DNA of 64,000 nt from Novosphingobium hassiacum. GTDB taxonomy: Bacteria; Pseudomonadota; Alphaproteobacteria; Sphingomonadales; Sphingomonadaceae. The notes beneath the pieces were generated by a model, which saw only the letters and a program-made list of their open reading frames with translations, made no database searches and was not told the origin of the DNA. The stretch covers positions 280,512 to 344,511 of the forward strand of contig NZ_JACICY010000004.1 of the NCBI RefSeq assembly GCF_014196055.1, in the 5' to 3' direction. Positions 27,294 through 36,346 of this stretch are shown here, one piece after another. How positions within the stretch are numbered: position 1 is the first letter of the stretch; the number at the start of each line of letters is the position of its first letter. Position numbers and translations under genes: made by a program.

Positions 27294-28019
27294 TCAGACG
27301 GTCCCTTTCTCCTGCCCTGAAGCGGGAAAGCTGGCTCTATCGGCTGAATCGCCCGGTGTATCTAACGCTTTGCCGGACTGGAGCAAGCGGATGAGACTTT
27401 CGGCGAAAACCGGGATCTCGTTGATCGGGTCAAGCGAGTTGTACAACCGCCCTTGCATCATGGCTCCTGCAATGAAATAGAACAGGATGTTGGTCTGCCG
27501 TCGGGCGACCGCCTCACCATGTGGCGTAATCTGCATCAACGTCTGGAAAATGAAGGCGTTGTGTTCCTGCGCCATGCTGCGCACTTTTTCGGCGAGCTCC
27601 GGATACTCTTCGATCAAGGTGACACCGGCAGCCATGTGCAGATGGCCCGGCACAAAGCCCTCTTCCTGCTTTGCCGCGATCTGCGCACGGCACATCCAGT
27701 CGATATGAGCGAGCAGTGACTCGGCTGGAGCGAGTTTGGTCTGGTAGATCCGTTCGATCTGGCGCCGTTGTATGCTCCACAGGTGATCGAACATGGCCAA
27801 CAACAGGTCCAGCTTTGATGGGAAGAAGTGGTAGAAACTTCCCTTGAGAACCCCCGCCTCTTCGATCAGCCGGTTAACGCCGATTTCGGAATAGCCATAA
27901 CGCCACATCAGGCGCAGCGCGCAATTCAGGATTCGCGCGCGCGTCGCCCTTCCGCGCGACGTTCTGGCGGCACCATCCCCGCTCACGTCCAATTTTTCAG
28001 CCTGTTTAGTCACCGTCAT
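27294..28019 (-). CDS. TetR family regulator, candidate reader of palindrome I
   Basis: A 241-residue TetR-type regulator. The DNA-binding part spans about residues 24-70 (R-A-T-R-A-R-I-L ... G-S-F-Y-H-F-F-P-S-K). ATG 28019 is favoured over a TTG four codons upstream because GGGGG lies just before it. The gene is divergent from the SDR at 28281, and an exact palindrome I copy (28216-28231) sits in the shared region, 196 bases from this start. That makes it a candidate regulator of the whole palindrome I set, by proximity only. The ligand-binding domain is typical for an acyl-CoA-sized ligand (inference). Confidence 0.88.
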   Translation of the reverse strand: MTVTKQAEKLDVSGDGAARTSRGRATRARILNCALRLMWRYGYSEIGVNRLIEEAGVLKGSFYHFFPSKLDLLLAMFDHLWSIQRRQIERIYQTKLAPAESLLAHIDWMCRAQIAAKQEEGFVPGHLHMAAGVTLIEEYPELAEKVRSMAQEHNAFIFQTLMQITPHGEAVARRQTNILFYFIAGAMMQGRLYNSLDPINEIPVFAESLIRLLQSGKALDTPGDSADRASFPASGQEKGTV

Positions 28020-28215
28020 CCAAACCCCCAAGCGGCATCAGGTTGCTCAAGCCCAACCGCGCAATTCGAGCGACCGGACTGAAACGGAATGGCACAGATC
28101 GTCAACTGCAAAGTGCGGGCATGGTCGGCCCCAATGCTGCTGCAAAGATGTGGATGCAACGCCGTCCTCCGTTCGCACGTGCCCCAGTGTCGCAATCCAT
28201 CGATCTGTCCAGAAC

Positions 28216-28231
28216 TTGACAGATCCGTCAA
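28216..28231. promoter_or_regulatory. Recurring palindrome I, exact copy
   Basis: TTGACAGATCCGTCAA has exact arms and a GATC centre. It lies 49 bases before the SDR at 28281 and in the divergent region with the TetR gene. Confidence 0.65.
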
Positions 28232-28280
28232 ATGTCGAAACAAGCGGCTTCAAATTGAAATCATTAAAAGAGGAGCTGAC

Positions 28281-29027
28281 ATGGCACTGCTGCAGGGCAA
28301 AGTGGCATTCATTACCGGTGGTGGATCGGGCATCGGACGGGCCTGCGCCGTAGGTTTCGCAGCTGAGGGAGCCAGGGTCGTAGTCGTCGACGTTAATCTC
28401 GCAAATGCCGAGGAAGTTGCACAAGAGGTGCGCAATTCCGGGGGAGAGGCGCTGGCGATGGGTGTCGACACATCCGACAGCGCAGCCGTCGCAGAGGCGG
28501 TGCGCCAGACTGTCGCGACCTACGGATCTCTCGACTGCGCCGTAAACTCGGCCGGTGTCGGCACCGTGGCCCAACCGTTCGCCGATATTCCGGAAGAAGC
28601 CTGGGACCGGCAGATCGCGGTCAACCTCAACGGCGTCCGCTGGTCCATGAAGTACCAACTGGCGGAGATGCGCAAACAGGGCAGCGGCAGCATCGTCAAC
28701 ATCTCGTCGGGCGCGGGTCTAGCGGCAGTGCCCCGCGCCGGCGCCTATGTGGCAGCAAAGCACGCGGTGGTCGGTATGACCAAGGTGGCAGCGATCGATC
28801 ATGCCCAGGAGAACATCCGAGTCAACGCGATCTGTCCTGGCTACATCCTGACTGCGATGACCGAAGCCGCCGCCAAAGTCCGGACGCTGGACGTGGCGCA
28901 GCTCTGCCCGATCGGCCGCGCCGGACAGCCGCACGAGATCGCCGATGCCGCCGCCTGGCTCTGCTCGGACAAGTCATCGTACGTGACGGGCGTGGCCTTG
29001 CCGGTCGACGGAGGCTACCAGGCGTAA
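28281..29027 (+). CDS. SDR family oxidoreductase
   Basis: A 248-residue classical SDR: T-G-G-G-S-G-I-G near residue 12, an acidic V-D-V-N after the second strand, which suggests NAD preference, N-S-A-G, S-I-V-N-I-S-S and catalytic Y-V-A-A-K, ending in V-D-G-G-Y. AGGAG (28271-28275) precedes the ATG by five bases; the frame upstream of it is not protein-like. Followed after 76 bases by a Gfo/Idh-type gene in the same direction, so probably one operon under palindrome I. Confidence 0.93.
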   Translation: MALLQGKVAFITGGGSGIGRACAVGFAAEGARVVVVDVNLANAEEVAQEVRNSGGEALAMGVDTSDSAAVAEAVRQTVATYGSLDCAVNSAGVGTVAQPFADIPEEAWDRQIAVNLNGVRWSMKYQLAEMRKQGSGSIVNISSGAGLAAVPRAGAYVAAKHAVVGMTKVAAIDHAQENIRVNAICPGYILTAMTEAAAKVRTLDVAQLCPIGRAGQPHEIADAAAWLCSDKSSYVTGVALPVDGGYQA

Positions 29028-29103
29028 TCCTGGTCACGGTCCGGGCCGTCGCCAGCGCCAGCGCCAGACCTGACGTTCAGCCCAGACGCGGCTCGAAGGG
29101 GAC

Positions 29104-30201
29104 ATGGTCATGAGGGTCGCCGTTGTCGGGACGGGTATGTTTTCGCGCATCACCGCCTTGCCCGGGATTGCCCTGGCAAAAACGGCCGAGTTGGGCGGCG
29201 TCTTCGACCTTGCCCCTGAAGCCGCCCGCGCGGCTGCCGAGGCGTATGACACGACCTGCTTTGATAGCCTGGATGCGCTTCTCGCTTCGGGGCCCGATCT
29301 TGTCTATCTGTCCACTCCGCCCAGCAGCCACGTAGTGCTGCTGGATCGGGTGATCGACGCAGGGCGGAATGTACTGTGCGAAAAGCCGATGTGCTCCACG
29401 ACCGCAGAAGTCGAGACTGCGCAGGCGCGCGCAGAGGCACGCGGCCTGCTCCACGCCGTGGATCATGAATGGCGATACACATCTGCGTATCGGACTATCC
29501 GCCAGATGGTTCAGGATGGGACCTTGGGTACCGTCCGCAATGTTAATGTCTCGGTATGCGTCAACTACGGCGTGGTTGAAGGCTGGCCGCCATTCTATGC
29601 CAGTTTTGCCACGATGCTGGCGGAGAGCGGGGGCGTCGTGCCCCAGCTCCTCTCTCACTTCTGCGACCTCTTCGAGTTCATGTTCGGCGGCCTTGCGGCC
29701 AGCGGCGCGGCCTTGGCGACAATGATTCCATACAAGCCACTGTCACCGACCGATCCAACGCTTGCGTTCGTGGACGGAGAGGACAGTTGTGCGCTTTCCG
29801 GCTTCCTGCCAAACGGCGCACCGGTGGCGATCAGCGCGTCGTGGGTCGCGGCTGCCCCGACCGGAGCGCAGTGGACAATCACCGGAAGCAAGGAAAGTGT
29901 GATCTACCGGACCGGCGGCTTGCTGAATGGGGGAAAGCTGGGCCTCGTCACCTCCGACTTCGCCTTGCGAGACGTCGACCAATTGCCGGAATACAATCCC
30001 TGCGTGTTTGGCGACGGCGGTAACCGCGAATATCAGCATGGCTTGTTTGCCGCCGAGATCGAGGACATCGCCGCTGCGCTGGCCAGCGGCCGGACCACAG
30101 GCCAGTTCGCCACTTTTGCCGACGAAGTCGCTGTCCGTCGCAACATCGAGCATTGGCGTTCTTCAGGGATCCGGGCGGCCTCAGCGGCCCTCGGCCCCTG
30201 A
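29104..30201 (+). CDS. Gfo/Idh/MocA family oxidoreductase
   Basis: A 365-residue protein with an N-terminal Rossmann domain (V-A-V-V-G-T-G-M-F near residue 5), the family signature C-E-K-P-M near 99 and a C-terminal alpha/beta domain. Members oxidise or reduce sugars, cyclitols and related alcohols with NAD(P). Here, next to an SDR in a lipid-like degradation region, the substrate may be a cyclic alcohol or ketone. AAGGGG lies before two possible starts, ATG 29104 and ATG 29110. Convergent with the enoyl-CoA hydratase at 30210. Confidence 0.9.
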   Translation: MVMRVAVVGTGMFSRITALPGIALAKTAELGGVFDLAPEAARAAAEAYDTTCFDSLDALLASGPDLVYLSTPPSSHVVLLDRVIDAGRNVLCEKPMCSTTAEVETAQARAEARGLLHAVDHEWRYTSAYRTIRQMVQDGTLGTVRNVNVSVCVNYGVVEGWPPFYASFATMLAESGGVVPQLLSHFCDLFEFMFGGLAASGAALATMIPYKPLSPTDPTLAFVDGEDSCALSGFLPNGAPVAISASWVAAAPTGAQWTITGSKESVIYRTGGLLNGGKLGLVTSDFALRDVDQLPEYNPCVFGDGGNREYQHGLFAAEIEDIAAALASGRTTGQFATFADEVAVRRNIEHWRSSGIRAASAALGP

Positions 30202-30209
30202 GCGTTTCA

Positions 30210-31106
30210 TCATGCCCAGCCGGGTTCTTCCCACCAGGGATAGAAGTCTGGCAAATCCTTGCTCACCCGGTCGGGAAAGACCGCCGGGCGCTTTTCGAGG
30301 AAGCTCATGACGCCTTCACGGGCATCTCCCGCTCGACCACGGGCATAGACTGCGCGGCTGTCGATCCGGTGCGCAAGCATGGGATGGCTCAATCCAAGGC
30401 CCCGCCACATCATCTGGCGGGTCAGCGTGACCGAAACCGGCGCCGAATTGTCAGCAATCTCGCGCGCGATCGCGTAGGCAGCGGGCAAAAGCTCCTCTGG
30501 CGCGTGTACGGAGCGGAGCAGCCCTCCAGCAAGCGCTTCCTCGGCTGTCAGGAGCCTTCCTGTTTCGCACCATTCCAGCGCACGTGAGATACCGACGATC
30601 CGCGGCAGGAACCAGTGAGACGCGGCCTCGGGCACGATGCCACGCCTGGCAAAGACAAATCCGATCTTTGCGGTATTCGCGGCCAGACGAATGTCCATTG
30701 GCAGCGTCAGGGTGATCCCGATCCCTACCGCAGGACCATTGATGGCCCCGATAACCGGCTTGAGGCTTTCGAAGATGCGCAGGCTGGCTTTGCCTCCGCT
30801 ATCGCGCACATCTTCGTGCGACCAATCAATGCTGCCATCCGGGCGGACAGGCCCGCCAAGGTCGCTGCCAGCATAGTCGAAGGTCTGTGCACCGTTCTCG
30901 AGGTCAGCGCCCGCGCAAAAAGCCCGCCCTTCACCTGTCACAATCACGGCTCTGACATCGTCGTCGGCATCGCTCAGTTCGAAGGCGGCGATAATTTCGT
31001 CGCACATCTGCGCAGTGTAAGCATTAAGCCGATCCGGCCGGTCCAGAGTGAGCATCGCGATGTTGTCCGAGACATCGTAGCGGATCGTTTCGAATTGCCG
31101 TGACAT
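30210..31106 (-). CDS. Enoyl-CoA hydratase/isomerase family protein
   Basis: A 298-residue crotonase-fold protein, longer than the usual 260 residues by a C-terminal tail ending in F-Y-P-W-W-E-E-P-G-W-A, a tail known from actinobacterial and sphingomonad EchA-like proteins. Oxyanion-hole segments are F-C-A-G-A-D-L near residue 65 and N-G-P-A-V-G-I-G-I-T near 123; the second acid position is R-R-G-I-V-P-E-A-A. The first catalytic Glu is replaced in G-I-G-I-T-L, and the Glu of V-P-E may serve, as in isomerase-type members. Start ATG 31106 is chosen over 31115, which is too close to AGGAG. Confidence 0.9.
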   Translation of the reverse strand: MSRQFETIRYDVSDNIAMLTLDRPDRLNAYTAQMCDEIIAAFELSDADDDVRAVIVTGEGRAFCAGADLENGAQTFDYAGSDLGGPVRPDGSIDWSHEDVRDSGGKASLRIFESLKPVIGAINGPAVGIGITLTLPMDIRLAANTAKIGFVFARRGIVPEAASHWFLPRIVGISRALEWCETGRLLTAEEALAGGLLRSVHAPEELLPAAYAIAREIADNSAPVSVTLTRQMMWRGLGLSHPMLAHRIDSRAVYARGRAGDAREGVMSFLEKRPAVFPDRVSKDLPDFYPWWEEPGWA

Positions 31107-31231
31107 GCTCTTCATTCTCCTGCCGTTCGAAGTTCTGACGGAAGACGGATATCCGGATGGCAAGGCTGCCATTTATTCTACGAGATCCAGACAGTGTTTC
31201 CGTCCACCATTTCATCGCGCTATGTCCACGA

Positions 31232-31247
31232 TTGACTGATCTGTCAA
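31232..31247. promoter_or_regulatory. Recurring palindrome I, exact copy
   Basis: TTGACTGATCTGTCAA has exact arms and a GATC centre. It lies 79 bases before the second sulfotransferase-like gene and 125 bases from the divergent enoyl-CoA hydratase. Confidence 0.65.
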
Positions 31248-31326
31248 ATTCTGTTCAACTCGAGGCCAGAGATGCGGGTTGGAGAGCGAACATGACAAAT
31301 TTGGATACCCCACCCCTGGATGAGAC

Positions 31327-32544
31327 ATGCCACCGATGACCGACGCCGAGACAGAAACGATGACCGCATTGCCAAGCTTGCCCTGTCCCGACGCCCTCTG
31401 TGATCAGGCGATGGCCGAAACCGGTCTCTCGGACTGGGGGCCGGTGGATTTTCGCGAACCGCTGGAGCGGCTTGTCACATCTGTGCGGGCCGAGGCTGAA
31501 CTTTCGCCAGAAGGTACGTCACGGCTGGAGCGAGCGCTGGTAAAGAGCCTGTCCACCCGTCTGCGGATCCAGCATGCTCACGCCGAAAATCCCGACATTG
31601 GGTCCGCGCCCGTCGCAGCACCGATCGTAATCCTCGGACTACCGCGCAGCGGGACTACAAACCTGCATTCGCTTTTGGCGCAGGACCCGGCCCATCGCGT
31701 TGCGCGCACTTGGGAAATCGCGGCCCCGTTCCCCCCAGCCCGTCCAGAAACCTACTGGACCGATCCGCGCATCGACGCAGTGCAGCAGTTCATTGCCGGG
31801 CGGGGCATGATGGCCGACGAGATTCAGGCCGCCCTGCCCTATCATGCCACCAGCCCGGCAGAGTGCGGCGCCATCATTGATGGCGCATTCATGAGCCAGC
31901 ACCGTCAAGCCGGCGCGCGGGCGCAGAGTTGGGCGCGCTGGCGCGACCATGAAGCAGATTGGGAGCCGGCCTTCGCTTATCACAAGCGGTTCCTGCAGCA
32001 CTTGCAAACCCACTACCGCGCTGAGCGCTGGCTATTGAAATCTCCCGAGCATCTGGTTTCTGCGGCCACCTTGGTGAAGACGTATCCCGACGCTGTCATC
32101 CTGCACACGCACCGCGATCCTGCGCTCGTGCTGGGATCGGTATCGTCGCTGATCACCGCCTTGCGGCGCTTGGAATCGGACTCGGTCGATCCTGTGGAAG
32201 TGGGCCGGGAGCAATTTGAACTGTGGGCGCACGCTACAGATTGCGCGCTCGCCGCGCGCGATGCCTGGGGCGACAACCGCAAGATTGTGGACGTTCACTT
32301 GCGCGATGTCGCCCGAGCTCCGATCGAGACTGCCGAACGGGTCTATGACGAAATGGGAATGCCACTGTCCGATGTGGCGCGCGAAGGCATGCGCCGGTTC
32401 GCCGGGGGCGAAGAAGGCGCAGGGGAGCGTAAGCACGTTTACCGATCGAGCTATGCGTTGGAAGATTTCGGCCTGAACCGCGACGAGATCCATGAGCGTT
32501 TTTCCGCATACATGAAGCGGTTCGATATCCAAAAAGGGGCCTGA
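31327..32544 (+). CDS. Sulfotransferase family protein (second copy)
   Basis: A 405-residue P-loop sulfotransferase-family protein. The phosphosulfate-binding loop is G-L-P-R-S-G-T-T near residue 104, K-S-P-E-H follows near 238, and T-H-R-D-P lies near 259. Its N-terminal part (A-E-T-G-L-S-D-W-G-P) parallels the first copy at 15747. The start could be ATG 31327 or ATG 31336; GGATGAG lies before the first. It begins a unit with a VOC protein (9-base gap) and a SnoaL-like protein. Whether it truly uses PAPS is unknown. Confidence 0.88.
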   Translation: MPPMTDAETETMTALPSLPCPDALCDQAMAETGLSDWGPVDFREPLERLVTSVRAEAELSPEGTSRLERALVKSLSTRLRIQHAHAENPDIGSAPVAAPIVILGLPRSGTTNLHSLLAQDPAHRVARTWEIAAPFPPARPETYWTDPRIDAVQQFIAGRGMMADEIQAALPYHATSPAECGAIIDGAFMSQHRQAGARAQSWARWRDHEADWEPAFAYHKRFLQHLQTHYRAERWLLKSPEHLVSAATLVKTYPDAVILHTHRDPALVLGSVSSLITALRRLESDSVDPVEVGREQFELWAHATDCALAARDAWGDNRKIVDVHLRDVARAPIETAERVYDEMGMPLSDVAREGMRRFAGGEEGAGERKHVYRSSYALEDFGLNRDEIHERFSAYMKRFDIQKGA

Positions 32545-32553
32545 GGAGAGGTT

Positions 32554-33069
32554 ATGAGTGGCAAATTGATCGAGGTGGCCTTTGTCGTGGACGACATGGC
32601 TGAAGCCATTGCACGGTGGACTACCACATTCGGCGTGGGACCTTTTTTCACAGGCATCTTCGACGTGCCGGATCAGACCTACCGCGGCCAGCTTGCGCCA
32701 GCCAGAATGGAAGTCGCCTTCAGTTTTACCAATGGTGCGCTGCTGGAACTGATCCAGCCTTTGGACACCGGCGACAACATCTTTTCAGAGGCCGGCCCTG
32801 GCTTTCATCATCTGATGTTCGAATTGCCCGACCACGACGCCGAGGTGGCCCGCTATGCCGCACAAGGTTATCCGGTTGTCCAATCCGGTAGTTTCGGCGG
32901 CAGCCCATTCTCGATCATCGACACGCGCACGGCCACTGGGGCCTACACCGAGATCATGGCGTTCAACGCTGGTGTGCAGCGGCTTTACAGCCGGATGAAA
33001 GCCGAAAGCGAAGCTTGGGATGGCATCAGCGAACCGCGTCGCAATCTGTTCACCGCATTGGCGGCCTGA
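32554..33069 (+). CDS. VOC family (glyoxalase-like) protein
   Basis: A 171-residue vicinal-oxygen-chelate protein with two beta-alpha-beta repeats: V-A-F-V-V-D-D-M-A-E-A near residue 7 and G-F-H-H-L-M-F-E-L-P-D near 84. The His in the second repeat and Glu in L-L-E-L-I-Q are likely metal ligands. It looks closest to the Glyoxalase_4/methylmalonyl-CoA-epimerase-like branch, so an epimerase acting on an acyl-CoA is one possibility. A strong GAGGAGAGG precedes the ATG. Confidence 0.88.
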   Translation: MSGKLIEVAFVVDDMAEAIARWTTTFGVGPFFTGIFDVPDQTYRGQLAPARMEVAFSFTNGALLELIQPLDTGDNIFSEAGPGFHHLMFELPDHDAEVARYAAQGYPVVQSGSFGGSPFSIIDTRTATGAYTEIMAFNAGVQRLYSRMKAESEAWDGISEPRRNLFTALAA

Positions 33070-33155
33070 CAGGCAGACCCACCCGGTTTGCATCACGCAC
33101 GTATGAATATGCGGAACGGCAAAGGCTGCCCCGTTGCAAGAGAGAGTATGAAACC

Positions 33156-33650
33156 ATGACCATATCGGACTATGACCAGATCCGTAACCTGATCGCCCGC
33201 TATAGCCATTACGCAGACGATGACGACAGATCACAGGAGTACCGCGCGCTTTTCGCCAGGGACGGGGTTCTCGTTGAGGGGGGCGTTTCTTTGCCGGCCG
33301 ACCGCCTGCCACTGCTGCGCCAGCTCTATTGCGAGCTTAAGAAACAACAGCCGCAGCCCTTCGGTGCCAAGCATCTTCAGATGAACTCGGCAATCGAAAT
33401 CGAGGGCGATACGGCAACTGCGGTTACCGATCTGCTGACCATCCAGGTGCGCCCGGAAGAGGGGTGGACACTGGGGGGCGCGGGTCAATACGTGGACGAT
33501 CTCGTGCGGGAAGAAGGGCAGTGGCGGTTCAAGCGTCGCGAGGTTCACTGGTACAAGGGAACCTCGGCGCGCGTGAAGTCTGACGACATGGCGTTCAACC
33601 AGACTCTTGCCCTCATGATCAAGAACGCCATGAGCGGCGAAAGCACCTGA
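33156..33650 (+). CDS. SnoaL-like / NTF2-fold protein
   Basis: A 164-residue SnoaL-like protein: Y-D-Q-I-R-N-L-I-A-R-Y-S-H-Y-A-D-D near the start, R-A-L-F-A-R-D-G, and strand E-E-G-Q-W-R-F-K-R-R-E-V near residue 125. Such folds serve as isomerases, dehydratases or hydroxylases of polycyclic ligands, or only bind them. The ATG at 33156 is in frame with the conserved N-terminus; AGAGAG lies upstream. It closes the sulfotransferase-VOC-SnoaL unit and mirrors the SnoaL-like gene after the first sulfotransferase-like gene. Confidence 0.85.
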   Translation: MTISDYDQIRNLIARYSHYADDDDRSQEYRALFARDGVLVEGGVSLPADRLPLLRQLYCELKKQQPQPFGAKHLQMNSAIEIEGDTATAVTDLLTIQVRPEEGWTLGGAGQYVDDLVREEGQWRFKRREVHWYKGTSARVKSDDMAFNQTLALMIKNAMSGEST

Positions 33651-33711
33651 CGCGCACAACAGCCGGGGTTATGCGAGGTTCTCAGCGGGCCTCGCCGCCC
33701 TGATGCGATGA

Positions 33712-34467
33712 TCAGGGTGCAGTGGGCCGAAGCTCGATCAGGTCGACATCCACGTCGCGTGGCAGGGTCAGGATGGCAACCAGCGCCTCGGCCATGGAGT
33801 GCGGGGAAATACCGGTCGTACCCGCAAGCCGGGCGTGCCCCGTCTCCGCAGCCACGCGGAAGAACTCGGCAGTTTTCTCCTCTGACCAGTGCCTGGCCAG
33901 TTCTCCGCCTGACACATAACCCGAGCGCAGGGTTGTGACGCGAATGAGATCCCTGCGGACTTCGGCGCGCAACCCGGTTGTAAACGCTTCGAGCCCCGCC
34001 TTGGTTGCCGCATATATGCTTTGCGACGGCCAAGGCAGCTTTACCGCCTCGGAAGAGATGTTGATGATATCCGCCCGTCCGGATCGGCGCAGCAGCGGCA
34101 AAGCCGACCGACACATGTAGATAGGGCCCATCAGGTTGATTCCGACCTCGCTCTGAACGTCTTCGTCGCTGACCTCATCGATCTTGCTTATCAACGATAC
34201 GCCGGCGTTGTTGACGAGTATATCCAGTCCTCCGAAAACGCGTTCCACGGTTGCGAATGCGGCGCGGACCGATTCGGGATCCGATACATCACAAGCGACA
34301 GGAAGTGCGCGGTCGCCAAGGATCGCTGCGGCTTCGTCGAGTTTGTCCGATGGCCTGGCAAACAGCGCAACTGTCGCGCCTTCAGAGACAAGTGCTTCAG
34401 CAAACCTGCGGCCCATGCCTCTGGAAGCCCCGGTTATCGCCGCAAAACGCCCATCAAGCTTGCCCAT
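33712..34467 (-). CDS. SDR family oxidoreductase
   Basis: A 251-residue classical SDR with T-G-A-S-R-G-M-G near residue 13, N-N-A-G-V, N-I-S-S-E and catalytic Y-A-A-T-K. Unusually the C-terminus lacks the common x-D-G-G ending and closes with D-V-D-L-I-E-L-R-P-T. ATG 34467 is chosen: it has GGAG seven bases upstream and begins M-G-K-L-D-G-R like the SDR at 1072. Palindrome II lies 157 bases upstream, shared with the GMC oxidoreductase. Confidence 0.9.
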   Translation of the reverse strand: MGKLDGRFAAITGASRGMGRRFAEALVSEGATVALFARPSDKLDEAAAILGDRALPVACDVSDPESVRAAFATVERVFGGLDILVNNAGVSLISKIDEVSDEDVQSEVGINLMGPIYMCRSALPLLRRSGRADIINISSEAVKLPWPSQSIYAATKAGLEAFTTGLRAEVRRDLIRVTTLRSGYVSGGELARHWSEEKTAEFFRVAAETGHARLAGTTGISPHSMAEALVAILTLPRDVDVDLIELRPTAP

Positions 34468-34623
34468 CCCGGTAACTCCCGTTTGATTGTCAAAATGCCG
34501 GTCTTGCTGCGTTGCCCCCCCTCCTGACGGCGAGAAGACGAAGACGACCGGTACACAAAGCAGGTCATAGCTGCGCGATTTCCACGCGGCGCTCCCGTTG
34601 GCCGCGGGAGCGCTTTTCATATA

Positions 34624-34639
34624 AACTGTATAACTAGGT
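34624..34639. promoter_or_regulatory. Recurring palindrome II, copy d (inverted)
   Basis: AACTGTATAACTAGGT is the reverse complement of ACCTAGTTATACAGTT. It lies between the divergent SDR (157 bases) and GMC oxidoreductase (97 bases) genes in an A/T-rich stretch. Confidence 0.5.
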
Positions 34640-34735
34640 TGCCCATATAGTGTCTAGCGATTATAGCTACTCAAAGATGGTTGGCACCTACCTGACTCGA
34701 AGCGGGACAGAGTGGCCAGAAGCCGAGGAGCGGGT

Positions 34736-36334
34736 GTGGAGCGGTTCGATTATGTCATCGTCGGAGCAGGCTCGTCGGGGTGCGTCCTAGCGAACCGTCT
34801 GTCGAAAGATTCAGCGAAGTCGGTGTTGCTCATCGAGGCCGGGCCGGCTGACAACACGTTCCTGATCTCGATGCCGCGCGGCATCGGCAAGCTGCATAAT
34901 CCCAAGTATCCCCATGTGAAGTTCTACCAGGCGAGCCGGGGTGGCAACCGTGCAAACGAAGTCTGGTACAAAGGCTCGACGATCGGCGGGTCCAGCTCGA
35001 TCAATGGCATGGTGTACGTGCGCGGCGCACCTCTGGACTATGACAGCTGGAAGGCTGCGGGCTGCACCGAATGGGGCTGGGACAACATCGGTCGATGCTA
35101 CACTGAGCTCGAAGATCACGAACTCGGTGCAGACGAAGTCGCCGTACGTGGTGCCGGTGGACCGCTCAAGGTCAGCGTCCATGCGGTCAAAAGTCCCCTG
35201 ACCGAGGCCCTCATGGAGGCAGGTGTACAGTTCGGCATCCAACGCACGGACGACGTCAACAGCGTCAATGTCGTGCGCGACGGGGGGATCGGATACAATT
35301 GCCAGACCACGCACAAGGGCCAGCGGTTCAGTGCGGCGCGGGCTTTCCTCGATCCGGTGAAGAACCGGGCCAACCTGAAGATCGTCACCGGCACAGCCGT
35401 TCGTCGGATCGTCTTTGATGGCAACCGCGCCGTCGGGCTTGAAGTGCGCGATGCCAGCGGCGACCGCACCATCAATGTTGATGGCGAAATCATTCTGTCG
35501 GCCGGCGCAATCGAAAGCCCCAAGCTGCTTCAGCTATCCGGTATCGGGCCGAAGGGCCTGCTGGAAGGCTTTGGCATCCCCGTCCTGGTGGATTCTCCGG
35601 ATGTGGGCCGCAACTTGCGCGAACACAGAGTATTCGCCATGCGCTACAGGCTCCGTGGCCGGGGCAGCAACAACCGTGATCTGCGGGGCGGCGGACTGAT
35701 AAGGTCGGTCCTCAATTACTTCGTGTTTCGCAAGGGGGCGCTCACCCACACAGCGCACGAGGCCGTGGCCTTCCTCAAATCACGGCGGGATCTTGATCAC
35801 GCCGACGTTCAGGTCGGCTTCGGGCTCTTCACCATGTCGATGGGCAAGGCGGGATACGAGATCGAGCGTGAGCCGGGGCTTACCGTCTTCGCCTACTTTA
35901 CCCGTCCAGAAAGTCAGGGAACGATCCGGCTTGCCTCGGCTGATCCGGCAGAAGCGCCGATGATCGACGCAAACTATTTCGATGCGGCAATCGACCGTGA
36001 ACGTGGCATCGACATGGTCCGGCGCGTGCGGGAACTGATGAACCAGCCAGCGCTGAAGCCATACGTCGTCGGCGAAGTGACACCAGGCGCGGCGGTCCAG
36101 ACCGACGAGGAAATCCTCGATGCGCTAATCGAACGGGGCGGGACAGCCTACCACGTTGCCGGGACGTGCCGGATGGGCGCCGACGAAGGCTCGGTGGTGG
36201 ACGGAGAGCTCCGCGTGCGCGGAGTCCTGGGGTTGCGAGTCTGCGACACCTCGATTTTCCCGACGCTGGTGTCCGGCAACACGAACGGACCAGCGATGGT
36301 GGTCGCACAGCGCCTTTCCGAACTGATGGCTTGA
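34736..36334 (+). CDS. GMC family FAD-dependent alcohol oxidoreductase
   Basis: A 532-residue glucose-methanol-choline oxidoreductase. The FAD-binding G-A-G-S-S-G-C-V-L-A lies near residue 11, the first GMC signature (G-S-T-I-G-G-S-S-S-I-N-G) near 80 and the second in L-S-A-G-A-I-E-S-P near 255. The catalytic His is in Y-H-V-A-G-T-C-R-M-G near 472, and the second His position is Asn in G-N-T-N-G-P near 516. It oxidises an alcohol to an aldehyde. I use GTG 34736 because GAGGAG stands five bases before it. First gene of a GMC-ferredoxin-P450 unit, so it may oxidise the alcohol made by the P450. Confidence 0.93.
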   Translation: MERFDYVIVGAGSSGCVLANRLSKDSAKSVLLIEAGPADNTFLISMPRGIGKLHNPKYPHVKFYQASRGGNRANEVWYKGSTIGGSSSINGMVYVRGAPLDYDSWKAAGCTEWGWDNIGRCYTELEDHELGADEVAVRGAGGPLKVSVHAVKSPLTEALMEAGVQFGIQRTDDVNSVNVVRDGGIGYNCQTTHKGQRFSAARAFLDPVKNRANLKIVTGTAVRRIVFDGNRAVGLEVRDASGDRTINVDGEIILSAGAIESPKLLQLSGIGPKGLLEGFGIPVLVDSPDVGRNLREHRVFAMRYRLRGRGSNNRDLRGGGLIRSVLNYFVFRKGALTHTAHEAVAFLKSRRDLDHADVQVGFGLFTMSMGKAGYEIEREPGLTVFAYFTRPESQGTIRLASADPAEAPMIDANYFDAAIDRERGIDMVRRVRELMNQPALKPYVVGEVTPGAAVQTDEEILDALIERGGTAYHVAGTCRMGADEGSVVDGELRVRGVLGLRVCDTSIFPTLVSGNTNGPAMVVAQRLSELMA

Positions 36335-36346
36335 TTGGAAACGAAC

